Origin: UBA4615 sp044342535
GTDB taxonomy: Bacteria; Pseudomonadota; Gammaproteobacteria; Burkholderiales; Burkholderiaceae_E
Direction: 5' to 3'
DNA: 5,073 nt
Assembly: GCA_044342535.1 (NCBI GenBank)
Contig: JBIIPQ010000331.1
Coordinates: 1-5,073 of the forward strand
A program made the position numbers and the translations under genes. The notes under the pieces are model-generated. The model did not search any database. It saw only the letters and a program-made list of their open reading frames with translations, and was not told where the DNA came from. Shown here in pieces: positions 1-5,073 of this stretch (positions are counted from its first letter, which is position 1; each line of letters opens with the position of its first letter).

Positions 1-315
1 CCTAACCAGGACGAACATAGGGATTTCCACACGGCCCGAACCCACGAAAAGCCTGGGTAAACCCGGCCATCTGCGGCGCCGGCGGCCGATCTTCCGCCCG
101 TCCGCCTGAGCCGTCCGCCTAAGGCAGGTTCTCGCGCGCACGACCGAGAATCGGACCGGCTCCACGCCCGCCATCGGATCGCGCCCGTCGCGTGCATTGG
201 ACAAGATGCGCACGCAGGCCTGCACCATCGCCTGCGACCCGGTACGCTCCTTCCAGGACCTGACCGCTCGAGGCTATCCTCACGGTCCCCGACGACGCGC
301 CCGAGCCTCCTGCCG
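1..315. other. Upstream leader region without a convincing gene
   Basis: I see no recognisable gene here. The first 60 bases are less GC-rich than the rest and are open in one forward frame up to TAA at 58-60, but the peptide resembles nothing I know. The stretch holds a 13-bp tandem repeat (98-123), a perfect 10-bp palindrome GCAGGCCTGC (214-223), and an inverted repeat GCGTGC/GCACGC (190-195 and 210-215) that flanks TTGGACA. A forward frame is open from 110 to a TGA at 317-319. Its only ATG, at 206, would give a 37-residue peptide (MRTQACTIACDPV...) whose stop overlaps the start of the RLP gene. This is probably the promoter and 5' leader of the operon, but no -35/-10 pair is good enough to assign. 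The best -10-like string is TATCCT at 274-279, without a matching -35. Confidence 0.6.
98..123. repeat. 13-bp tandem direct repeat in the leader
   Basis: CCGTCCGCCTGAG (98-110) is followed directly by CCGTCCGCCTAAG (111-123), differing at one position. The second copy overlaps the small palindrome GCCT-A-AGGC (117-125). It lies about 195 bp upstream of the RLP start, where a regulator could bind two half-sites on nearly the same face of the helix. In sequence this rich in G and C, a chance or slippage origin is equally possible. Confidence 0.45.
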
Positions 316-1584
316 ATGACCGACCGCATCCTCGCCACCTACCTGATCGAGACGCCGCTCGACCCCGCCCGCGTCGCCGACGTGCTCGCCGGCGAGCAGA
401 GCAGCGGCACCTTCGTGCGGGTGGCCGGCGAGACCGACGACCTGCGCGCCCGCAGCCGCGCCACCGTCGAGCACATCGAGCCGCTGGCCGATGCGCCGGC
501 GCCGAGCCTGCCCAACGCCTGGCTCGAGCGCCGCGCCGTGGGCGGCCCCTGGCGCCGCGCGCGCATCACCGTCGCGTTCCCGCCGGCCAACCTCGGACGC
601 AACCTGCCGACGCTCGCGGCCACGGTCGCAGGCAACCTGTTCGACCTCGGCGAGACCACCGGCGTGCGGCTCGAGCGGCTCGCGCTGCCGGCCGCGTTCC
701 GCGCCCGCTTCGAGCAGCCGGCGCAGGGCGTGGCCGGCACCCGCGCGGCCACGGGCGTGGCGCGCGGGCCGCTGGCCGGGACGATCATCAAGCCGAACGT
801 CGGGCTGTCGGCGACCGAGACCGCGGACCTGGTCGAGGCGCTGTGCCGCGCGGGCATCGACTTCATCAAGGACGACGAGGTCAACGCCGACGCCGAGCAC
901 GCGCCGCTCGCCGAGCGCGTGCCGAAGGTGATGGAGCGCGTGCGGCGCTGGCAGCAGGAGTCCGGCAAGCACGTGATGGTTGCGTTCAACATCAGCGACG
1001 AGCACGACGCGATGCTGCGCCACGCCGAGCTCATCGAGCGCGAGGGCGGCAGCTGCGTGATGGCGAGCCTGAACTGGTGCGGCTTCTCGGCCATCCAGTC
1101 GCTGCGTCGGCACACTCGGCTGGCGATCCACGGCCACCGCAACGGCTTCGGCATGTTCGAGCGTCATCCCGCGCTCGGCATGGGCTTCCAGCCCTACCAG
1201 GCGATGTGGCGGCTGGCCGGCGTCGACCACCTGCACGTGCACGGGCTGGGCGGCAAGTTCGCGCAGGCCGATGCCGAGGTCGCGCAGGGCGCGCGCGACT
1301 GCCTCGCCCCGCTCGCCGATCCGGCCGACACCGCCGACCGGGTGATGCCCGCGTTCTCCTCGGGGCAGTGGGCCGGCACCCTGCCCGCGACCCTCGAGGT
1401 GGTGCCCGACGGCGACCTGCTGTTCCTGTGCGGCGGCGGCATACTCGCGCATCCGGGCGGCCCGGCCGCGGGCGTGACCAGCGTGCGTCAGGCCTGGGCG
1501 GCGGTGCAGGCCGGCCGCACGCTGGCCGACGCGGCACGCGAGGCGCCCGAGCTGCGCGAGGCGATTGCGTTCTTCGGGGCATGA
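316..1584 (+). CDS. RuBisCO-like protein (form IV RLP), OiaX/OiaT-like
   Basis: 422 residues, a RuBisCO large-subunit fold protein slightly shorter than true RuBisCO (about 470). The N-terminal domain has the EQSSGTF loop (27-33; E27 matches spinach E60) and a NLPTL...AGNLF segment. The barrel then shows GTIIKPNVGLS (155-165; K159 matches K175), GIDFIKDDE (180-188; K185, D187 and E188 match the carbamylated K201 and metal ligands D203/E204), HGHR (272-275; H294/R295), DHLHVHGLGGKF (304-315; H307 and K314 match H327 and loop-6 K334), SSGQ (348-351) and a phosphate-binding CGGGILAHPGG (372-382). K177 of RuBisCO is replaced by N161 and G381 by Q351, so CO2 fixation is not expected. Next to a DUF1537 kinase, the best match is the D-apiose route: OiaX (3-oxo-isoapionate-4-phosphate decarboxylase) or OiaT (the transcarboxylase/hydrolase giving 3-phosphoglycerate and glycolate). 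I cannot separate these two by eye. The ATG at 316 fits the usual RLP N-terminus (MTDRILATYLIET), although no Shine-Dalgarno sequence precedes it. Cytosolic; no signal peptide. The stop overlaps the next start (ATGA). Family is certain; substrate is inferred. Confidence 0.95.
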   Translation: MTDRILATYLIETPLDPARVADVLAGEQSSGTFVRVAGETDDLRARSRATVEHIEPLADAPAPSLPNAWLERRAVGGPWRRARITVAFPPANLGRNLPTLAATVAGNLFDLGETTGVRLERLALPAAFRARFEQPAQGVAGTRAATGVARGPLAGTIIKPNVGLSATETADLVEALCRAGIDFIKDDEVNADAEHAPLAERVPKVMERVRRWQQESGKHVMVAFNISDEHDAMLRHAELIEREGGSCVMASLNWCGFSAIQSLRRHTRLAIHGHRNGFGMFERHPALGMGFQPYQAMWRLAGVDHLHVHGLGGKFAQADAEVAQGARDCLAPLADPADTADRVMPAFSSGQWAGTLPATLEVVPDGDLLFLCGGGILAHPGGPAAGVTSVRQAWAAVQAGRTLADAAREAPELREAIAFFGA

Positions 1585-2981
1585 GCGGCCTGCTGCTCGC
1601 CTGGGTCGGTGACGACTTCACCGGCGCCTCCGACACCCTCGCCACGCTCGCCACGGGCGGCGCGCGCGCGCTGCTGTTCCTCGACGTGCCCACCGCCGCG
1701 CGGCTCGCCGCGGTCGGGCCGCTCGAGGCGGTGGGCGTGGCCACCGCCGTGCGCTCGATGGCGCCCGCCCCGATGCGCGAGGTGCTCGCACCGATCGCCG
1801 ACTGGCTCGCCGGCAGCGGCGTGCCGGTCGTGCACTACAAGGTCTGCTCGACCTGGGACAGCGCCCCCGGCACCGGCAGCATCGGCGAGGGGGTCCGCAC
1901 GCTGTGGCGGCCCGCGTACGCACCCTGGGTGCCGCTGGTGGGTGGGCAGCCCAGCCTCGGGCGCTGGTGCGCGCACGGCCAGCTGTTCGCGCAGGCGGGG
2001 GCGGGCGGACCGGTCTACCGGATCGACCGGCATCCGACGATGAGCCGCCATCCGGTCACGCCGATGGGCGAGGCGCGGCTCGCGGTGCACCTCGCCGCGC
2101 AGGGCTGCACGCCGGTGGCGCGGGTGGACCTCGCGGCGTTCGCGGGCGGGGCGCGGGCGATCGACGCGACGCTGGCGCGGGCGCTCGAATCGACGGATCC
2201 GTCGGTGTCCGAGGACCCGACCGAGGACGCCGCGGTCGACACCCGCACCGGCGACCGTGCGCCCGCCTCGCCGCGCCCCGTGCTCTTCGACACGCTGAAC
2301 GCCGCCCACCTCGCCGCGACCGGCGCCGCGATCGCGCGCCATGCGCACGGCCGCACGGTGCTCGCGGTCGGTGCGAGCAGCGTCGCGCAGGCGATGCTCG
2401 CCCGCTGGCGCACGAGCGGCGAGCTGGCCGCGACGATCGAGCCCTCGGTGGCGCGGGCCGCGGTCGCGCCCGCGCGCGGGCCGGTCTTCGTGCTGGCGGG
2501 CAGCCTGTCGCCGCTCTCGGCGCGGCAGGTCGCGCAGGCCCGCGCCTTCGAGCGCGTGGCGCTCGACGCCGCGCGGCTCGCCGCGGGCGACGCCGGCTAT
2601 CTCGAGGCCACCGCCCGTGCGATCGGCGCGCGCCTGGCAGCCGGGGCGCACGTGCTCGCCGGCACCTCGATCGCCGGCCCCGCGCCGCGCGGCGCCGACC
2701 CCGCGCTCGCCCCCGCCTGCGGCGCGCTGCTGGCAGCCGTGCTCGGGCAGGCGCGCTGCGCACGCGTGGGCGTCGTCGGCGGCGACACCTCGAGCCGCGC
2801 GGTGCAGGCGCTCGCGCCCTGGGCGCTCGGCTGGGTCGGCCGCGTCGGCGCCAGCTCGCCGGTGGTCCGCGCCCACGCCGACGATCCGGCGGTCGACGGC
2901 CTCGAGCTGATGCTCAAGGGCGGGCAGATGGGCGAGGACGACGTGCTCGACCGGCTGGTGAGCGGCGACGCGCACCGCTGA
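1581..2981 (+). CDS. DUF1537 four-carbon acid sugar kinase family protein, OiaK-like
   Basis: 466 residues, within the normal range for the family. The frame is open far upstream, but homology begins at the ATG at 1581, which overlaps the RLP stop. The N-terminal substrate domain has GDDFTGASD (10-18), HYKVCSTWDSAPGTGSIG (85-102) and HPTMSRHPVTPM (151-162), all hallmark positions of the family. The C-terminal nucleotide-binding domain has GSLSPLSARQ (307-316), GGDTSSR (400-406) and LKGGQMGEDD (445-454). These enzymes phosphorylate 3-oxo or hydroxylated sugar acids with ATP. The CST-[WF]-DS version, rather than the KVDSTLRG of the OtnK/LtnK-type kinases, is what I associate with kinases paired with RLPs, here 3-oxo-isoapionate kinase (OiaK). 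Residues about 201-233 form an acidic, S/T/P/D-rich stretch (ESTDPSVSEDPTED...) between the two domains, probably a flexible linker longer than usual. Its product would be the substrate of the overlapping RLP, and the ATGA overlap implies translational coupling. Soluble cytosolic enzyme. Family is secure; exact substrate is inferred from context. Confidence 0.93.
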   Translation: MSGLLLAWVGDDFTGASDTLATLATGGARALLFLDVPTAARLAAVGPLEAVGVATAVRSMAPAPMREVLAPIADWLAGSGVPVVHYKVCSTWDSAPGTGSIGEGVRTLWRPAYAPWVPLVGGQPSLGRWCAHGQLFAQAGAGGPVYRIDRHPTMSRHPVTPMGEARLAVHLAAQGCTPVARVDLAAFAGGARAIDATLARALESTDPSVSEDPTEDAAVDTRTGDRAPASPRPVLFDTLNAAHLAATGAAIARHAHGRTVLAVGASSVAQAMLARWRTSGELAATIEPSVARAAVAPARGPVFVLAGSLSPLSARQVAQARAFERVALDAARLAAGDAGYLEATARAIGARLAAGAHVLAGTSIAGPAPRGADPALAPACGALLAAVLGQARCARVGVVGGDTSSRAVQALAPWALGWVGRVGASSPVVRAHADDPAVDGLELMLKGGQMGEDDVLDRLVSGDAHR

Positions 2982-3143
2982 GGCTCGGGCCGCCGAGCGC
3001 GCGGGGGCCGGTCTGGCGGCGGCTGGAGCGGCGGCTGGAGCGGCCACCGGAACGGCCACCGGAACGGCCACCGAGGGCCGCGCTCGACGCGCGAGGACCG
3101 CTCGGGCATCCTCGGCGGCTCCCGACCGCCCTGCCGCGCACCG
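2982..3143. other. Intergenic gap between kinase and FAH-family genes
   Basis: This 162-bp spacer contrasts with the overlapping or near-overlapping junctions on either side (ATGA at 1581-1584; a 2-base gap at 3963-3964). It carries a 12-bp tandem repeat (3017-3073). I see no clear promoter, no Shine-Dalgarno sequence before the ATG at 3144, and no T-tract terminator. It may separate two translational units, or hold a promoter or attenuator for the second pair. Confidence 0.6.
3017..3073. repeat. 12-bp tandem repeat array, two unit types
   Basis: Two exact copies of CGGCGGCTGGAG (3017-3028, 3029-3040) are followed directly by two exact copies of CGGCCACCGGAA (3041-3052, 3053-3064) and a partial third copy, CGGCCACCG (3065-3073). 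Both unit types begin CGGC and share the 12-bp period, so the array looks like one repeat that diverged and re-amplified. It lies entirely in the gap between stop 2979-2981 and start 3144. Read in one forward frame it spells repeats of RRLE then RPPE, but that frame has no homology there and I do not consider it translated. Replication slippage is the likely origin; copy number may vary between strains. Confidence 0.85.
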
Positions 3144-3962
3144 ATGACCCTGCCCAGCCCCGAGACCCTGCTCGCCACCGCCGACGCTGGCCGCTCGCTG
3201 CCCGCCGCGGTACCCGGCGGCGCCGACCCCGCCGACATCGACGCCGCGCTGCGCACGCAGGCCGCCGTCGCCGCGCTGCGCCGCGCACGCGGCGAGTCGC
3301 AGGTCGGCTGGAAGATCGGCTTCACCAACCGGACGATCTGGCCCCTCTACGGCGTTCAGCAGCCGATCTGGGGCCCGGTGTGGGACACGACGCTGACGCT
3401 GCTCGAGGGCACCGACGCACAGACCACGATCGCCCGGCTCGCCGAGCCGCGGCTCGAGCCCGAGATCGTGCTCGGCCTGAAGGCCTCGCCGCCGCCCGAT
3501 GCCGATGCGCACGATGCGGCCTCGAGCGCGGCGCTGCTGGCCTGCGTCGACTGGGTCGCGCACGGCTTCGAGATCGTCCACAGCGTGTGGCCGGGCTGGA
3601 AGTTCGGCGCCGCGCAGGGCATCGCCGCGCAGGCGCTGCACGGCGCGCTGCTCGTCGGCCCGCGCGTACCGCTCGCCGCACTCGGCGCCGATCCGGCCGG
3701 GGCGCTGTCGGCGCTGCGACTCGAGCTGTGGCGCGACGGCGAGCGCATCGCCGAGGGCGTGGGGTCGAACGTGCTCGACGGCCCGCTGCAGGCGCTCGGC
3801 CACCTGGTCGCAGGACTCGCCGCGCGCGGCGAGCACGTGGCCGCGGGCAGCGTGGTGACCACCGGCACCCTGACCGACGCACAGCCGCTCGCCGCCGGCC
3901 AGACCTGGCGCACGACGCTCGCGGGCGTGCCGCTGCCCGGCCTGACCCTCGGGGTCGCCTGA
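3144..3962 (+). CDS. FAH-superfamily 2-keto-4-pentenoate hydratase-like protein
   Basis: 272 residues, close to the roughly 260-270 of MhpD-type hydratases and 4-oxalocrotonate decarboxylases. Recognisable segments are VGWKIGFTN (54-62; compare GYKIGLTS in MhpD, with the conserved Lys at K57), the metal-binding EPRLEPEIVLGL (101-112; E105 and E107 as the ExE ligands), and WVAHGFEIVHS (137-147; E143 as the likely third acidic ligand). Family members use Mg2+ or Mn2+ to hydrate, decarboxylate or cleave 2-oxo acids, usually in aromatic meta-cleavage or sugar-acid catabolism. No meta-cleavage genes are visible here, and the neighbours suggest an oxo sugar acid or a 2-oxo acid derived from one. 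That substrate is inference. The ATG at 3144 gives a normal N-terminus; no clear ribosome binding site precedes it. Cytosolic. The stop is two bases before the next start, so the two are almost certainly co-translated. Superfamily is secure; the reaction (hydratase, decarboxylase or hydrolase) is not. Confidence 0.88.
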   Translation: MTLPSPETLLATADAGRSLPAAVPGGADPADIDAALRTQAAVAALRRARGESQVGWKIGFTNRTIWPLYGVQQPIWGPVWDTTLTLLEGTDAQTTIARLAEPRLEPEIVLGLKASPPPDADAHDAASSAALLACVDWVAHGFEIVHSVWPGWKFGAAQGIAAQALHGALLVGPRVPLAALGADPAGALSALRLELWRDGERIAEGVGSNVLDGPLQALGHLVAGLAARGEHVAAGSVVTTGTLTDAQPLAAGQTWRTTLAGVPLPGLTLGVA

Positions 3963-3964
3963 CC

Positions 3965-4975
3965 ATGGCGGGCACCGGACAGGACGTCACGCGTGCACCC
4001 GAGGCCGCCGACATCGAGGCGGCGGCGGCGCGGATCGCGCCGCACGTGCGCGTCACGCCCACGCTCACGCTCGAGCACGCGCCGTGCCGCATCGAGCTCA
4101 AGCTCGAATGCCTGCAGGTCTCGGGCACGTTCAAGGCGCGCGGCGCCTTCGCCCGGCTGCTGTCGGCGCGCGAGTCGGCGCTCGCCGCGGGCCTGCCGCC
4201 GCCGTCGGGGGTGGTCGCGGCCTCGGGCGGCAACCACGGCATCGCGGTCGCGCATGCGGCGCGTGCGCTCGGCATGGCCGCCGACGTGTTCGTGCCGCGC
4301 ACCACGCCCACGGCGAAGCTCGCGCGGCTGCGCGGGCTCGGGGCGACGGTGCACGCCGTGGGCGACGAGTACTCGCAGGCCTTCGCGGCGAGCCGCGCCT
4401 GGGCGGCCGAGCGGGGCGCGCTCGAGTCGCATGCGTACGACCAGTTCGACACGCTCGCGGGGCAGGGCACGCTCGCGCGCGAATGGCTGCGCCAGTCGCC
4501 CGACCTGGACGTGCTGCTGGTCGCGGTGGGCGGCGGCGGGCTGATCGGCGGCATCGCCGCCTGGCTCGATTCGGCCGCACGCGCCGGCCAGCGGGTGCCG
4601 CGCCTGGTCGCGGTCGAGTCCGAGGGCTGCCCGACGCTGCACGCGGCACTGGCCGCGGGCCGGATCGTCGAGATCACGCCTTCGGGGCTCGCCGCCGACT
4701 CGCTCGGTGCGCGCCGGGTGGGCGAGCTGATGTTCCCGCTCGCGCAGCGCCGCATCGAGCGCGCCGTGCTCGTGCCCGACGCCGCGATCGCCGCCGCGCA
4801 GGCCGCGCTGTGGCGGCAGGTGCGCATCGCCACCGAGCCGGGCGGCGCCACCGCCCATGCCGCGCTCGCCTCGGGCGCCTTCCGGCCCGCCGACGGCGAG
4901 CACGTCGGCGTGCTGGTCTGCGGCGCGAACGTCGACCTGCGCGCGTTGGCCGACGGGGTCGACGCGGCGGCCTGA
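3965..4975 (+). CDS. PLP-dependent serine/threonine dehydratase-like protein (fold type II)
   Basis: 336 residues, typical for a catabolic serine/threonine dehydratase without a regulatory ACT domain. The frame is open well upstream, but homology starts at the ATG at 3965 with the expected N-terminus (ADIEAAAARIAPHVRVTPTL). Motifs: SGTFKARGA (53-61) with the PLP Schiff-base lysine K57; SGGNHG (87-92) holding the cofactor; the glycine loop GGGGL (189-193) for the PLP phosphate; AADSLGARRVG (243-253), a signature of one stand-alone bacterial subfamily; EPGGA (291-295); and CGANVD (319-324), where C319 sits where many relatives have the serine that contacts the pyridine nitrogen. The family deaminates serine or threonine to 2-oxo acids; relatives act on 3-hydroxyaspartate or racemise serine. 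Its start follows the FAH-gene stop by two bases, so a shared function is likely: an amino acid dehydrated to a 2-oxo acid or enamine that the FAH-type enzyme then processes would be one reading, which is speculative. Cytosolic. Family certain, substrate unknown. Confidence 0.93.
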   Translation: MAGTGQDVTRAPEAADIEAAAARIAPHVRVTPTLTLEHAPCRIELKLECLQVSGTFKARGAFARLLSARESALAAGLPPPSGVVAASGGNHGIAVAHAARALGMAADVFVPRTTPTAKLARLRGLGATVHAVGDEYSQAFAASRAWAAERGALESHAYDQFDTLAGQGTLAREWLRQSPDLDVLLVAVGGGGLIGGIAAWLDSAARAGQRVPRLVAVESEGCPTLHAALAAGRIVEITPSGLAADSLGARRVGELMFPLAQRRIERAVLVPDAAIAAAQAALWRQVRIATEPGGATAHAALASGAFRPADGEHVGVLVCGANVDLRALADGVDAAA

Positions 4976-4994
4976 CCGGGGCGGGCGGCGGGTC

Positions 4995-5028
4995 GGAGGG
5001 CGCCTCCAATCCGCGGCGCCGGCCGCGG
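4995..5028 (+). terminator. Two tandem GC hairpins after the last gene (possible terminator, no T-run)
   Basis: Twenty bases after the TGA at 4973-4975, GGAGG-GCG-CCTCC (4995-5007) forms a 5-bp stem. It is followed by CCGCGGC-GCCG-GCCGCGG (5011-5028), a perfect 7-bp all-GC stem with a 4-base loop. No T-tract follows (CCCCGG comes next), so this is not a classical intrinsic terminator. It could stabilise the mRNA 3' end or act with Rho. Chance pairing is common at this G+C. Confidence 0.35.
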
Positions 5029-5050
5029 CCCCGGTGGACACCCGGGTTGC

Positions 5051-5071
5051 GTGCACCGCGAACGGTGACAC
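5051..5071 (+). other. Hairpin at the right edge of the window
   Basis: GTG-CACCG (5051-5058), loop CGAA (5059-5062), CGGTG (5063-5067), one bulged A, then CAC (5069-5071): an 8-bp stem with a single bulge. It lies about 75 bases past the dehydratase stop. The window ends two bases later, so a following T-run cannot be checked. It may be a terminator stem or part of the next gene's control region. Confidence 0.3.
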
Positions 5072-5073
5072 AA

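Noticed and set aside
251..279. Possible sigma-70 promoter with TATCCT as -10
   Set aside because: At correct spacing the -35 would be TTCCAG, which matches the consensus at only two of six positions. Too weak to annotate.
280..1452. Minus-strand open frame of 390 codons opposite the RLP gene
   Set aside because: The forward frame carries the full set of RuBisCO-fold motifs. The antisense product is low-complexity and unlike any protein I know.
843..1580. Upstream extension of the kinase frame, suggesting a longer or fused protein
   Set aside because: The translation before 1581 is R/A-rich and overlaps the RLP in another frame. DUF1537 homology begins right at the ATG that overlaps the RLP stop.
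316..1584. True CO2-fixing RuBisCO large subunit
   Set aside because: The Lys matching K177 is Asn, the SGG motif is SGQ, the protein is shorter, no small subunit is nearby, and a sugar-acid kinase gene overlaps it.
1488..3836. Very long minus-strand open frame (about 780 codons) spanning three genes
   Set aside because: It is antisense to three recognisable genes, dominated by R, A, G, H and Q, and has no family motifs. Such frames are expected opposite genes with extreme GC at third positions.
1904..3964. Upstream extension of the dehydratase frame (a 1023-codon apparent fusion)
   Set aside because: The extra 687 codons read as arginine-rich noise across the kinase and FAH genes. PLP-enzyme homology starts at the ATG at 3965.
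3322..5073. Two overlapping minus-strand frames of over 570 codons opposite the FAH and dehydratase genes
   Set aside because: Both are compositional shadows. The forward frames hold clear FAH and PLP-enzyme motifs, and the antisense products are R/A/P/S-rich without domains.
1..5073. CRISPR array, tRNA/rRNA genes, insertion sequences or prophage genes
   Set aside because: No spaced repeats, tRNA-like cloverleaf, transposase motifs or phage proteins were seen on reading either strand.

Overview
The window comes from a bacterium with very high G+C (clearly above 70% by eye, with nearly every third codon position G or C). The codon style and the gene families would fit a high-GC proteobacterium such as a member of the Burkholderiales. 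This is an impression only, since there is no rRNA or other taxonomic marker here. Because of the base composition, long open frames occur on both strands. Only four, all on the + strand, have recognisable protein families, and together they cover about 4.5 kb.

Layout: positions 1-315 hold no convincing gene and form a somewhat less GC-biased leader with short repeats. 316-1584 encodes a RuBisCO-like protein (RLP). 1581-2981 encodes a DUF1537 / four-carbon acid sugar kinase, overlapping the RLP gene by ATGA. A 160-bp gap (2982-3143) carries an unusual 12-bp tandem repeat. 3144-3962 encodes a fumarylacetoacetate-hydrolase-superfamily protein of the 2-keto-4-pentenoate hydratase type. 3965-4975, two bases later, encodes a PLP-dependent serine/threonine dehydratase-like enzyme. 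The last 98 bases contain stable GC hairpins but no visible T-run.

The RLP plus DUF1537 kinase pair is the core of known D-apiose/D-apionate catabolic routes. There, 3-oxo-isoapionate is phosphorylated by OiaK, and the phosphate is then decarboxylated (OiaX) or cleaved (OiaT) by an RLP. That pair therefore most likely acts on a branched or oxo sugar acid. The upstream enzymes of the route (lactonase, apionate oxidation), the downstream isomerases and any transporter are not in this window. The two extra enzymes, an FAH-type hydratase and a PLP dehydratase, are not part of the apiose pathways I know. Their tight placement behind the kinase is the most interesting aspect of the window: either a variant RLP-dependent pathway, or a separate two-gene unit that happens to be adjacent.
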